Positions 38,320-51,800 of a DNA stretch of 64,000 nt are shown one piece after another. Source of the stretch: Hydractinia symbiolongicarpus (Eukaryota > Cnidaria > Hydrozoa > Anthoathecata > Hydractiniidae); contig NC_079876.1 of assembly GCF_029227915.1 (NCBI RefSeq), forward strand, positions 38,609,828 through 38,673,827, written 5' to 3'. A program made the position numbers and the translations under genes. The notes beneath the pieces are model-generated. The model did not search any database. It was given only the letters and a program-made list of their open reading frames with translations, and was not told the DNA's origin. Positions within the stretch are counted from its first letter, which is position 1; every line of letters begins with the position of its first letter.

Positions 38320-39130
38320 ATCGTTCGGGAAATGGGTTTACTCCCTGGGTACTTTCTTTGTATACTTTTGACTATACGGGCCGAGTCCGGGATTTACGGG
38401 AAATCGCAGGTTTTCGTTTGCCGGCGATTAAACTTCTTTTATTTAGCGTCTCATCAAAAATGAAAACATTTTTGAAAACTACAAGTCTCATGCGTTTTAG
38501 TGGTGAAAAAATAAATTAAAAAATTGTTCGGGAAATGAGTTTACTTCCTGGGTACTTTTTTTGTATACATTCGACTATACGGGCCAAGCCCGGGATTTAC
38601 GGGAAATCGCGGTTTTTCGTTTGCCGGCGATTAAACTTCTTTTATTCAGCGTCTCATCAAAAATGAAAACATTTTTAAAAACTACAAGTCTCATGGGCTT
38701 TAGTGGTGAAATAATAATTTAAAAAATCATTTGGGAAATGAGTTTACTCCCTGGGTACTTTCTTTGTATACTTTTGACTATACGGGCCGAGTCCGGGATT
38801 TACGGGAAATCGCAGGTTTTCGTTTGCCGGCGATTAAACTTCTTTTATGCAGCGTCTCATCAAAAATGAAAACAGTTTTGAAAACTACAAGTCTCATGCG
38901 TTTTAGTGGTGAAAAAATAAATTAAAAAATCGTTCGGGAAATGAGTTTACTTCCTGGGTGCTTTTTTTGTATACATTCGACTATACGGGCCAAGCCCGGG
39001 ATTTACGGGAAATCGCGGTTTTTCGTTTGCCGGCGATTAAACTTCTTTTATTCAGCGTCTCATCAAAAATGAAAACATTTTTAAAAACTACAAGTCTCAT
39101 GGGCTTTAGTGGTGAAATAATAATTTAAAA
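38320..39130. repeat. Tandem 2-monomer duplication, unit ~406 bp
   Basis: TTACTTCCTGGGT, a T-rich TTTTTTTGTATACATTCGAC and CGCGGTTTTTCG recur at 38531 and 38937 (same sites, 406 bp apart), followed by the ATGGGC-tail type in both. Single changes such as GGGTGCTTT and AACAGTTTTG separate the copies. Confidence 0.8.
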
Positions 39131-39139
39131 AATCGTTCT

Positions 39140-41570
39140 GGAAATAAGTTTACTCGCAGGGTACTTTCTTTGTATACTTTTGACTATACGGGCCGAGTCC
39201 GGGATTTACGGGAAATCGCAGGTTTTCGTTTGCCGGCGATTAAACTTCTTTTATTCAGCGTCTCATCAAAAATGAAAACATTTTTGAAAACTACAAGTCT
39301 CATGCGTTTTAGTATGAAAAAAAAATTTAAAAAATCGTTCGGCAAATGAGTTTACTCCCTGGGTACTTTCTTTGTATACTTTTGACTATACGGGCCGAGT
39401 CCGGGATTTACGGGAAGTCGCGGGTTTTCGTTTGCCGGCGATTAAACTTCTTTTATTCAGCGTCTCATCAAAAATGAAAACATTTTTGAAAACTACAAGT
39501 CTCATGCGTTTTAGTGGTGAAAAAATAAATTAAAAAATCGTTCGGGAAATGAGTTTACTCACAGGGTACTTTTTTTGCATACATTCGACTATACGGGCCA
39601 AGCCCGGGATTTACGGGAAATCGCGGTTTTTCGTTTGCCGGCGATTAAACTTCTCTTATTCAGCGTCTCATCAAAAATGAAAACATTTTTGAAAACTACA
39701 AGTCTTATGCGTTTTAGTGGTGAAAAAATAATTTAAAAAATCGTTCTGGAAATGAGTTTACTCGCAGGGTACTTTCTTTGTATATATTCGACTATACGTG
39801 CCAAGCCCGGGATTTACGGGAAATCGCCGGTTTTCGTTTGCCGGCGATTAAACATCTTTTATTCAGCGTCTCATCAAAAATGAAAACATTTTTGAAAACT
39901 ACAAGTCTCATGTGTTTTAGTGGTGAAAAAATAATTTAAAAAATCGTTCGGGAAATGAGTTTACACCCTGGGTACTTTCTTTGTATACTTTTGACTATAC
40001 GGGCCGAGTCCGGGATTTACGGGAAATCGCAGGTTTTCGTTTGCCGGCGATTAAACTTCTTTTATTCAGCGTCTCATCAAAAATGAAAACATTTTTGAAA
40101 ACTACAAGTCTCATGCGTTTTAGTATGAAAAAAAATTTTAAAAAATCGTTCGGCAAATGAGTTTACACTGTGGGTACTTTCTTTGTATACTTTTGACTAT
40201 CCGGGCCGAGTCCTGGATTTACGGGAAATCGCAGGTTTTCGTTTGCCGGCGATTAAACTTCTTTTATTCAGCGTCTCATCACAAATGAAAACATTTTTGA
40301 AAACTACAAGTCTCATGGGCTTTAGTGGTGAAATAATAATTTAAAAAATCGTTCTGGAAATAAGTTTACTCGCAGGGTACTTTCTTTGTATACTTTTGAC
40401 TATACGGGCCGAGTCCGGGATTTACGGGAAATCGCAGGTTTTCGTTTGCCGGCGATTAAACTTCTTTTATTCAGCGTCTCATCAAAAATGAAAACATTTT
40501 TGAAAACTACAAGTCTCATGCGTTTTAGTATGAAAAAAAAATTTAAAAAATCGTTCGGCAAATGAGTTTACTCCCTGGGTACTTTCTTTGTATACTTTTG
40601 ACTATACGGGCCGAGTCCGGGATTTACGGGAAGTCGCGGGTTTTCGTTTGCCGGCGATTAAACTTCTTTTATTCAGCGTCTCATCAAAAATGAAAACATT
40701 TTTGAAAACTACAAGTCTCATGCGTTTTAGTGGTGAAAAAATAAATTAAAAAATCGTTCGGGAAATGAGTTTACTCACAGGGTACTTTTTTTGCATACAT
40801 TCGACTATACGGGCCAAGCCCGGGATTTACGGGAAATCGCGGTTTTTCGTTTGCCGGCGATTAAACTTCTCTTATTCAGCGTCTCATCAAAAATGAAAAC
40901 ATTTTTGAAAACTACAAGTCTTATGCGTTTTAGTGGTGAAAAAATAATTTAAAAAATCGTTCTGGAAATGAGTTTACTCGCAGGGTACTTTCTTTGTATA
41001 TATTCGACTATACGTGCCAAGCCCGGGATTTACGGGAAATCGCCGGTTTTCGTTTGCCGGCGATTAAACATCTTTTATTCAGCGTCTCATCAAAAATGAA
41101 AACATTTTTGAAAACTACAAGTCTCATGTGTTTTAGTGGTGAAAAAATAATTTAAAAAATCGTTCGGGAAATGAGTTTACACCCTGGGTACTTTCTTTGT
41201 ATACTTTTGACTATACGGGCCGAGTCCGGGATTTACGGGAAATCGCAGGTTTTCGTTTGCCGGCGATTAAACTTCTTTTATTCAGCGTCTCATCAAAAAT
41301 GAAAACATTTTTGAAAACTACAAGTCTCATGCGTTTTAGTATGAAAAAAAATTTTAAAAAATCGTTCGGCAAATGAGTTTACACTGTGGGTACTTTCTTT
41401 GTATACTTTTGACTATCCGGGCCGAGTCCTGGATTTACGGGAAATCGCAGGTTTTCGTTTGCCGGCGATTAAACTTCTTTTATTCAGCGTCTCATCACAA
41501 ATGAAAACATTTTTGAAAACTACAAGTCTCATGCGTTTTAGTGGTGAAAAAATAATTTAAAAATTCGTTA
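39140..41570. repeat. Abutting 6-monomer pair, unit 1216 bp
   Basis: About 39140-40350 and 40356-41566 share GAAATAAGTTTACTCGC, two AGTATGAAAAA tails, TTTTTTTGCATACATTCG, ACTTCTCTTATTCAG, ATACGTGCCAAGCCC, CATGTGTTTTAG and TTTACACTGTGGGTAC (40161 and 41377), all at a 1216-bp offset. The TTTACACTGTGGG marker appears again at 42594, 1217 bp further on, so part of a third unit is present. Confidence 0.9.
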
Positions 41571-41749
41571 GGGAAATGAGTTTACTCACTGGGTACTTTC
41601 CTTGTATACTTTTGACTATACGGGCCAAGCCCGGGATTTACGGGAAATCGCGGGTTTTCGTTTGCCGGCGATTAAACATCTTTTATTCAGCGTCTCATCA
41701 AAAATGAAAACATTTTTGAAAACTACAAGTCTCATGTGTTTTAGTGGTG

Positions 41750-42390
41750 AAAAAATAATTTAAAAAATCGTTCGGGAAATGAGTTTACACCCTGGGTACT
41801 TTCTTTGTATACTTTTGACTATACTGGCCGAGTCCGGGATTTACGGGAAATCGCAGGTTTTCGTTTGCCGGCGATTAAACATCTTTTATTCAGCGTCTCA
41901 TCAAAAATGAAAACATTTTTGAAAACTACAAGTCTCATGTGTTTTAGTGGTGAAAAAATAATTTAAAAAATCGTTCTGGAAATGAGTTTACTCGCAGGGT
42001 ACTTTCTTTGTATATATTCGACTATACGGGCCAAGCCCGGGATTTACGGGAAATCGCAGGTTTTCGTTTGCCGGCGATTAAACATCTTTTATTCAGCGTC
42101 TCATCAAAAATGAAAACATTTTTGAAAACTACAAGTCTCATGTGTTTTAGTGGTGAAAAAATAATTTAAAAAATCGTTCTGGAAATGAGTTTACTCGCAG
42201 GGTACTTTCTTTGTATATATTCGACTATACGGGCCAAGCCCGGGATTTAGGGGAAATCGCGGGTTTTCGTTTGCCGGCGATTAAACATCTTTTATTCAGC
42301 GTCTCATCAAAAATGAAAACATTTTTGAAAACTACAAGTCTCATGTGTTTTAGTGGTGAAAAAATAATTTAAAAAATCGTTCGGGAAATG
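41750..42390. repeat. Run of near-identical single monomers (ATATTCGAC / CATGTG type)
   Basis: Consecutive monomers from about 41750 share AACATCTTTTATTCAG and CATGTGTTTTAGTGG, and two in a row (about 41985 and 42188) share TTACTCGCAGGG and GTATATATTCGAC. This is one of the few places where single monomers, not multi-monomer units, look locally amplified. Confidence 0.7.
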
Positions 42391-43129
42391 AGTTTACACC
42401 CTGGGTACTTTCTTTGTATACTTTTGACTATACGGGCCGAGTCCGGGATTTACGGGAAATCGCAGGTTTTCGTTAGCCGGCGATTAAACTTCTTTTATTC
42501 AGCATCTCATCAAAAATGAAAACATTTTTGAAAACTACAAGTCTCATGCGTTTTAGTATGAAAAAAATTTTTAAAAAATCGTTCGGCAAATGAGTTTACA
42601 CTGTGGGTACTTTCTTTGTATACTTTTGACTATCCGGGCCGAGTCCTGGATTTACGGGAAATCGCAGGTTTTCGTTTGCCGGCGATTAAACTTCTTTTAT
42701 TCAGCGTCTCATCACAAATGAAAACATTTTTGAAAACTACAAGTCTCATGCGTTTTAGTGGTGAAAAAATAATTTAAAAATTCGTTAGGGAAATGAGTTT
42801 ACTCACTGGGTACTTTCCTTGTATACTTTTGACTATACGGGCCGAGACCGGGATTTACGGGAAATCGCGGGTTTTTGTTTGCCGGCGATTAAACTTCTTT
42901 TGTATAGCGTCTCATCAAAATTGAAAACATTTTTAAAAACTACAAGTCTCATGGGTTTTAGTGGTGAAAATATAATTTAAAAAATCGTTCGGCAAATGGG
43001 TTTACTCCCTGGGTACTTTCTTTGTATACTTTTGACTATACGGGCCAAGCCCGGGATTTACAGGAAATCGCGGGTTTTCGTTTGCCGGCGATTAAACTTC
43101 TTTTATTCAGCGTCTCATCAAAAATGAAA

Positions 43130-46100
43130 ACAAATTTGAAAACTGCTAGTCTCATGCGTTTTAGTGGTGACAAAATAATTTAAAAAATCGTTCGTGAAAT
43201 GAGTTTACTTCCTGGGTACTTTCTTTGTATACTTTTGACTATACGGGCCGAGTCCGGGATTTACGGGAAGTCGCGGGTTTTCGTTTGCCGGCGATTAAAC
43301 TTCTTTTATTCAGCGTCTCATCAAAAATGAAAACATTTTTAAAAACTACAAGTCTCATGGGCTTTAGTGGTGAAATAATAATTTAAAAAATCGTTTGGGA
43401 TATGAGTTTACTCCCTGGGTACTTTCTTTGTATACTTTTGACTATACGGGCCGAGTCCGGGATTTACGGGAAATCGCAGGTTTTCGTTTGCCGGCGATTA
43501 AACTTCTTTTATTCAGCGTCTCATCAAAAATGAAAACATTTTTGAAAACTACAAGTCTCATGCGTTTTAGTATGAAAAAAAAATTTAAAAAATCGTTCGG
43601 CAAATGAGTTTACTCCCTGGGTACTTTCTTTGTATACTTTTGACTATACGGGCCGAGTCCGGGATTTACGGGAAGTCGCGGGTTTTCGTTTGCCGGCGAT
43701 TAAACTTCTTTTATTCAGCGTGTCATCAAAAATGAAAACATTTTTAAAAACTACAAGTCTCATGGGCTTTAGTGGTGAAATAATAATTTAAAAAATCGTT
43801 TGGGAAATGAGTTTACTCCCTGGGTACTTTCTTTGTATACTTTTGACTATACGGGCCGAGTCCGGGATTTACGGGAAATCGCAGGTTTTCGTTTGCCAAC
43901 GATTAAACTTCTTTTATGCAGCGTCTCATCAAAAATGAAAACATTTTTGAAAACTACAAGTCTCATGCGTTTCAGTGGTGAAAAAATAAATTAAAAAATC
44001 GTTCGGGAAATGAGTTTACTTCCTGGGTACTTTTTTTGTATACATTCGACTATACGGGCCAAGCCCGGGATTTACGGGAAATCGCGGTTTTTTGTTTGCC
44101 GGCGATTAAACTTCTTTTATTCAGCGTTTCATCAAAAATGAAAACATTTTTAAAAACTAAAAGTCTCATGGGCTTTAGTGGTGAAATAATAATTTAAAAA
44201 ATCGTTCTGGAAATGAGTTTACTCGCAGGGTACTTTCTTTGTATACTTTTGACTATACGGGCCGAGTCCGGGATTTACGGGAAATCGCAGGTTTTCGTTT
44301 GCCGGCGATTAAACTTCTTTTATTCAGCGTCTCATCAAAAATGAAAAAATTTTTGAAAACTACAAGTCTCATGCGTTTTAGTATGAAAAAAAAAATTAAA
44401 AAATCGTTCGGCAAATGAGTTTACTCCCTGGGTACTTTCTTCGTATACTTTTGACTATACGGACCGAGTCCGGGATTTACCGGAAGTCGCGGGTTTTCGT
44501 TTGCCGGCGATTAAACTTCTTTTATTCAGCGTCTCATCAAAAATGAAAACATTTTTAGAAACTACAAGTCTCATGGGCTTTAGTGGTGAAATAATAATTT
44601 AAAAAATCGTTTGGGAAATGAGTTTACTCCCTGGGTACTTTCTTTGTATACTTTTGACTATACGGGCCGAGTCCGGGATTTACGGGAAATCGCAGGTTTT
44701 CGTTTGCCGGCGATTAAACTTCTTTTATTCAGCGTCTCATCAAAAATGAAAACATTTTTGAAAACTACAAGTCTCATGCGTTTTAGTGGTGAAAAAATAA
44801 ATTAAAAAATCGTTCGGGAAATGAGTTTACTCACAGGGTACTTTTTTTGTATACATTCGACTATACGGGCCAAGCCCGGGATTTACGGGAAATCGCGGTT
44901 TTTCGTGTGCCGGCGATTAAACTTCTTTTATTCAGCGTCTCATCAAAAATGAAAACATTTTTGAAAACTACAAGTCTTATGCGTTTTAGTGGTGAAAAAA
45001 TAATTTAAAAAATCGTTCTGGAAATGAGTTTACTCGCAGGGTACTTTCTTTGTATATATTCGACTATACGGGCCAAGCCCGGGATTTACGGGAAATCGCG
45101 GGTTTTCGTTTGCCGGCGATTAAACATCTTTTATTCAGCGTCTCATCAAAAATGAAAACATTTTTGAAAACTACAAGTCTCATGTGTTTTAGTGGTGAAA
45201 AAATAATTTAAAAAATCGTTCTGGAAATGAGTTTACTCGCAGGGTACTTTCTTTGTATATGTTCGACTATACGGGCCAAGCCCGGGATTTACGGGAAATC
45301 GCGGGTTTTCGTTTGCCGGCGATTAAACATCTTTTATTCAGCGTCTCATCAAAAATGAAAACATTTTTGAAAACTACAAGTCTCATGTCTTTTAGTGGTG
45401 AAAAAATAATTTAAAAAATCGTTCGGGAAATGAGTTTACACCCTGGGTACTTTCTTTGTATACTTTTGACTATACGGGCTGAGTCCAGGATTTACGGGAA
45501 GTCATGGGTTTTCGTTTGCCGGCGATTAAACTTCTTTTATTCAGCGTCTCATCAAAAATGGAAACATTTTTAAAAACTACAAGTCTCATGCGTTTTAGTG
45601 GTGAAAAAAAAAATTTAAAAAATCGTTCGGGAAATGAGTTTACTCGCAGGGTACTTTCTTTGTATATGTTCGACTATACGGGCCAAGCCCGGGATTTACG
45701 GGAAATCGCGGGTTTTCGTTTGCCGGCGATTAAACTTCTTTTATTCAGCGTCTCATCACAAATGAAAACATTTTTGAAAACTACAAGTCTCATGCGTTTT
45801 AGTGGTGAAAAAATAATTTAAAAATTCGTTAGGGAAATGAGTTTACTCACTGGGTACTTTCCTTGTATACTTTTGACTATACGGGCCGAGACCGGGATTT
45901 ACGGGAAATCGCGGGTTTTTGTTTGCCGGCGATTAAACTTCTTTTGTATAGCGTCTCATCAAAATTGAAAACATTTTTAAAAACTACAAGTCTCATGGGT
46001 TTTAGTGGTGAAAATATAATTTAAAAAATCGTTCGGCAAATGGGTTTACTCCCTGGGTACTTTCTTTGTATACTTTTGACTATACGGGCTGAGTCCAGGA

Positions 46101-48870
46101 TTTACGGGAAGTCATGGGTTTTCGTTTGCCGGCGATTAAACTTCTTTTATTCAGAGTCTCATCAAAAATGGAAACATTTTTAAAAACTACAAGTCTCATG
46201 TGTTTTAGTGGTGAAAAAATAATTTAAAAAATCGTTCGGGAAATGAGTTTACACCCTGGGTACTTTCTTTGTATACTTTTGACTATACGGGCCGAGTCCG
46301 GGATTTACGGGAAATCGCAGGTTTTCGTTAGCCGGCGATTAAACTTCTTTTATTCAGCGTCTCATCAAAAATGAAAACAAATTTGAAAACTGCTAGTCTC
46401 ATGCGTTTTAGTGGTGACAAAATAATTTAAAAAATCGTTCGTGAAATGAGTTTACTTCCTGGGTACTTTCTTTGTATACTTTTGACTATACGGGCCGAGT
46501 CCGGGATTTACGGGAAGTCGCGGGTTTTCGTTTGCCGGCGATTAAACTTCTTTTATTCAGCGTCTCATCAAAAATGAAAACATTTTTAAAAACTACAAGT
46601 CTCATGGGCTTTAGTGGTGAAATAATAATTTAAAAAATCGTTTGGGATATGAGTTTACTCCCTGGGTACTTTCTTTGTATACTTTTGACTATACGGGCCG
46701 AGTCCGGGATTTACGGGAAATCGCAGGTTTTCGTTTGCCGGCGATTAAACTTCTTTTATTCAGCGTCTCATCAAAAATGAAAACATTTTTGAAAACTACA
46801 AGTCTCATGCGTTTTAGTATGAAAAAAAAATTTAAAAAATCGTTCGGCAAATGAGTTTACTCCCTGGGTACTTTCTTTGTATACTTTTGACTATACGGGC
46901 CGAGTCCGGGATTTACGGGAAGTCGCGGGTTTTCGTTTGCCGGCGATTAAACTTCTTTTATTCAGCGTGTCATCAAAAATGAAAACATTTTTAAAAACTA
47001 CAAGTCTCATGGGCTTTAGTGGTGAAATAATAATTTAAAAAATCGTTTGGGAAATGAGTTTACTCCCTGGGTACTTTCTTTGTATACTTTTGACTATACG
47101 GGCCGAGTCCGGGATTTACGGGAAATCGCAGGTTTTCGTTTGCCAACGATTAAACTTCTTTTATGCAGCGTCTCATCAAAAATGAAAACATTTTTGAAAA
47201 CTACAAGTCTCATGCGTTTCAGTGGTGAAAAAATAAATTAAAAAATCGTTCGGGAAATGAGTTTACTTCCTGGGTACTTTTTTTGTATACATTCGACTAT
47301 ACGGGCCAAGCCCGGGATTTACGGGAAATCGCGGTTTTTTGTTTGCCGGCGATTAAACTTCTTTTATTCAGCGTTTCATCAAAAATGAAAACATTTTTAA
47401 AAACTAAAAGTCTCATGGGCTTTAGTGGTGAAATAATAATTTAAAAAATCGTTCGGCAAATGGGTTTACTCCCTGGGTACTTTCTTTGTATACTTTTGAC
47501 TATACGGGCTGAGTCCAGGATTTACGGGAAGTCATGGGTTTTCGTTTGCCGGCGATTAAACTTCTTTTATTCAGCGTCTCATCAAAAATGGAAACATTTT
47601 TAAAAACTACAAGTCTCATGTGTTTTAGTGGTGAAAAAATAATTTAAAAAATCGTTCGGGAAATGAGTTTACACCCTGGGTACTTTCTTTGTATACTTTT
47701 GACTATACGGGCCGAGTCCGGGATTTACGGGAAATCGCAGGTTTTCGTTAGCCGGCGATTAAACTTCTTTTATTCAGCGTCTCATCAAAAATGAAAACAA
47801 ATTTGAAAACTGCTAGTCTCATGCGTTTTAGTGGTGACAAAATAATTTAAAAAATCGTTCGTGAAATGAGTTTACTTCCTGGGTACTTTCTTTGTATACT
47901 TTTGACTATACGGGCCGAGTCCGGGATTTACGGGAAGTCGCGGGTTTTCGTTTGCCGGCGATTAAACTTCTTTTATTCAGCGTCTCATCAAAAATGAAAA
48001 CATTTTTAAAAACTACAAGTCTCATGGGCTTTAGTGGTGAAATAATAATTTAAAAAATCGTTTGGGATATGAGTTTACTCCCTGGGTACTTTCTTTGTAT
48101 ACTTTTGACTATACGGGCCGAGTCCGGGATTTACGGGAAATCGCAGGTTTTCGTTTGCCGGCGATTAAACTTCTTTTATTCAGCGTCTCATCAAAAATGA
48201 AAACATTTTTGAAAACTACAAGTCTCATGCGTTTTAGTATGAAAAAAAAATTTAAAAAATCGTTCGGCAAATGAGTTTACTCCCTGGGTACTTTCTTTGT
48301 ATACTTTTGACTATACGGGCCGAGTCCGGGATTTACGGGAAGTCGCGGGTTTTCGTTTGCCGGCGATTAAACTTCTTTTATTCAGCGTGTCATCAAAAAT
48401 GAAAACATTTTTAAAAACTACAAGTCTCATGGGCTTTAGTGGTGAAATAATAATTTAAAAAATCGTTTGGGAAATGAGTTTACTCCCTGGGTACTTTCTT
48501 TGTATACTTTTGACTATACGGGCCGAGTCCGGGATTTACGGGAAATCGCAGGTTTTCGTTTGCCAACGATTAAACTTCTTTTATGCAGCGTCTCATCAAA
48601 AATGAAAACATTTTTGAAAACTACAAGTCTCATGCGTTTCAGTGGTGAAAAAATAAATTAAAAAATCGTTCGGGAAATGAGTTTACTTCCTGGGTACTTT
48701 TTTTGTATACATTCGACTATACGGGCCAAGCCCGGGATTTACGGGAAATCGCGGTTTTTTGTTTGCCGGCGATTAAACTTCTTTTATTCAGCGTTTCATC
48801 AAAAATGAAAACATTTTTAAAAACTAAAAGTCTCATGGGCTTTAGTGGTGAAATAATAATTTAAAAAATC
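43130..48870. repeat. Segment with AACAAATTTG / CTGCTAGTCTC marker, and 7-monomer tandem pair
   Basis: A segment of about 1.1 kb begins with GAAAACAAATTTGAAAACTGC then TAGTCTC and carries GGTGACAAAATAATTT, TTCGTGAAATGAGTTTACTTC, TTGGGATATGAG, AAGCGTGTCATC-like CAGCGTGTCATC, TTTGCCAACGATTAAAC and TTTTATGCAGCG. It occurs at about 43130, 46377, 47797 and 51650. The second and third copies belong to an abutting 7-monomer pair, about 46031-47450 and 47451-48870 (offset 1420 bp). One difference I noted in that pair is TCAGAGTCTC at 46154 against TCAGCGTCTC. Confidence 0.88.
43200..43402 (+). repeat. Monomer subtype with CATGGGCTTTAG and GAAATAATAATTT tail, example
   Basis: A recurrent type A variant ends CATGGGCTTTAGTGGTG then AAATAATAATTT, where the majority form has CATGCGTTTTAGTGGTG then AAAAAATAATTT, and usually has TTTTTAAAAACT rather than TTTTTGAAAACT. 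It is very often followed by a junction reading TCGTTTGGGAAA rather than TCGTTCGGGAAA. The linkage across the monomer boundary shows that units larger than one monomer are what gets copied. Confidence 0.8.
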
Positions 48871-51800
48871 GTTCTGGAAATGAGTTTACTCGCAGGGTAC
48901 TTTCTTTGTATACTTTTGACTATACGGGCCGAGTCCGGGATTTACGGGAAATCGCAGGTTTTCGTTTGCCGGCGATTAAACTTCTTTTATTCAGCGTCTC
49001 ATCAAAAATGAAAAAATTTTTGAAAACTACAAGTCTCATGCGTTTTAGTATGAAAAAAAAAATTAAAAAATCGTTCGGCAAATGAGTTTACTCCCTGGGT
49101 ACTTTCTTCGTATACTTTTGACTATACGGACCGAGTCCGGGATTTACCGGAAGTCGCGGGTTTTCGTTTGCCGGCGATTAAACTTCTTTTATTCAGCGTC
49201 TCATCAAAAATGAAAACATTTTTAGAAACTACAAGTCTCATGGGCTTTAGTGGTGAAATAATAATTTAAAAAATCGTTTGGGAAATGAGTTTACTCCCTG
49301 GGTACTTTCTTTGTATACTTTTGACTATACGGGCCGAGTCCGGGATTTACGGGAAATCGCAGGTTTTCGTTTGCCGGCGATTAAACTTCTTTTATTCAGC
49401 GTCTCATCAAAAATGAAAACATTTTTGAAAACTACAAGTCTCATGCGTTTTAGTGGTGAAAAAATAAATTAAAAAATCGTTCGGGAAATGAGTTTACTCA
49501 CAGGGTACTTTTTTTGTATACATTCGACTATACGGGCCAAGCCCGGGATTTACGGGAAATCGCGGTTTTTCGTTTGCCGGCGATTAAACTTCTTTTATTC
49601 AGCGTCTCATCAAAAATGAAAACATTTTTGAAAACTACAAGTCTTATGCGTTTTAGTGGTGAAAAAATAATTTAAAAAATCGTTCTGGAAATGAGTTTAC
49701 TCGCAGGGTACTTTCTTTGTATATATTCGACTATACGGGCCAAGCCCGGGATTTACGGGAAATCGCGGGTTTTCGTTTGCCGGCGATTAAACATCTTTTA
49801 TTCAGCGTCTCATCAAAAATGAAAACATTTTTGAAAACTACAAGTCTCATGTGTTTTAGTGGTGAAAAAATAATTTAAAAAATCGTTCTGGAAATGAGTT
49901 TACTCGCAGGGTACTTTCTTTGTATATGTTCGACTATACGGGCCAAGCCCGGGATTTACGGGAAATCGCGGGTTTTCGTTTGCCGGCGATTAAACATCTT
50001 TTATTCAGCGTCTCATCAAAAATGAAAACATTTTTGAAAACTACAAGTCTCATGTCTTTTAGTGGTGAAAAAATAATTTAAAAAATCGTTCGGGAAATGA
50101 GTTTACACCCTGGGTACTTTCTTTGTATACTTTTGACTATACGGGCTGAGTCCAGGATTTACGGGAAGTCATGGGTTTTCGTTTGCCGGCGATTAAACTT
50201 CTTTTATTCAGCGTCTCATCAAAAATGGAAACATTTTTAAAAACTACAAGTCTCATGCGTTTTAGTGGTGAAAAAAAAAATTTAAAAAATCGTTCGGGAA
50301 ATGAGTTTACTCGCAGGGTACTTTCTTTGTATATGTTCGACTATACGGGCCAAGCCCGGGATTTACGGGAAATCGCGGGTTTTCGTTTGCCGGCGATTAA
50401 ACTTCTTTTATTCAGCGTCTCATCACAAATGAAAACATTTTTGAAAACTACAAGTCTCATGCGTTTTAGTGGTGAAAAAATAATTTAAAAATTCGTTAGG
50501 GAAATGAGTTTACTCACTGGGTACTTTCCTTGTATACTTTTGACTATACGGGCCGAGACCGGGATTTACGGGAAATCGCGGGTTTTTGTTTGCCGGCGAT
50601 TAAACTTCTTTTGTATAGCGTCTCATCAAAATTGAAAACATTTTTAAAAACTACAAGTCTCATGGGTTTTAGTGGTGAAAATATAATTTAAAAAATCGTT
50701 CGGCAAATGGGTTTACTCCCTGGGTACTTTCTTTGTATACTTTTGACTATACGGGCTGAGTCCAGGATTTACGGGAAGTCATGGGTTTTCGTTTGCCGGC
50801 GATTAAACTTCTTTTATTCAGCGTCTCATCAAAAATGGAAACATTTTTAAAAACTACAAGTCTCATGTGTTTTAGTGGTGAAAAAATAATTTAAAAAATC
50901 GTTCGGGAAATGAGTTTACACCCTGGGTACTTTCTTTGTATACTTTTGACTATACGGGCCGAGTCCGGGATTTACGGGAAATCGCAGGTTTTCGTTAGCC
51001 GGCGATTAAACTTCTTTTATTCAGCGTCTCATCAAAAATGAAAACATTTTTGAAAACTACAAGTCTCATGCGTTTTAGTATGAAAAAAATTTTTAAAAAA
51101 TCGTTCGGCAAATGAGTTTACACTGTGGGTACTTTCTTTGTATACTTTTGACTATCCGGGCCGAGTCCTGGATTTACGGGAAATCGCAGGTTTTCGTTTG
51201 CCGGCGATTAAACTTCTTTTATTCAGCGTCTCATCACAAATGAAAACATTTTTGAAAACTACAAGTCTCATGCGTTTTAGTGGTGAAAAAATAATTTAAA
51301 AATTCGTTAGGGAAATGAGTTTACTCACTGGGTACTTTCCTTGTATACTTTTGACTATACGGGCCGAGACCGGGATTTACGGGAAATCGCGGGTTTTTGT
51401 TTGCCGGCGATTAAACTTCTTTTGTATAGCGTCTCATCAAAATTGAAAACATTTTTAAAAACTACAAGTCTCATGGGTTTTAGTGGTGAAAATATAATTT
51501 AAAAAATCGTTCGGCAAATGGGTTTACTCCCTGGGTACTTTCTTTGTATACTTTTGACTATACGGGCCAAGCCCGGGATTTACGGGAAATCGCGGGTTTT
51601 CGTTTGCCGGCGATTAAACTTCTTTTATTCAGCGTCTCATCAAAAATGAAAACAAATTTGAAAACTGCTAGTCTCATGCGTTTTAGTGGTGACAAAATAA
51701 TTTAAAAAATCGTTCGTGAAATGAGTTTACTTCCTGGGTACTTTCTTTGTATACTTTTGACTATACGGGCCGAGTCCGGGATTTACGGGAAGTCGCGGGT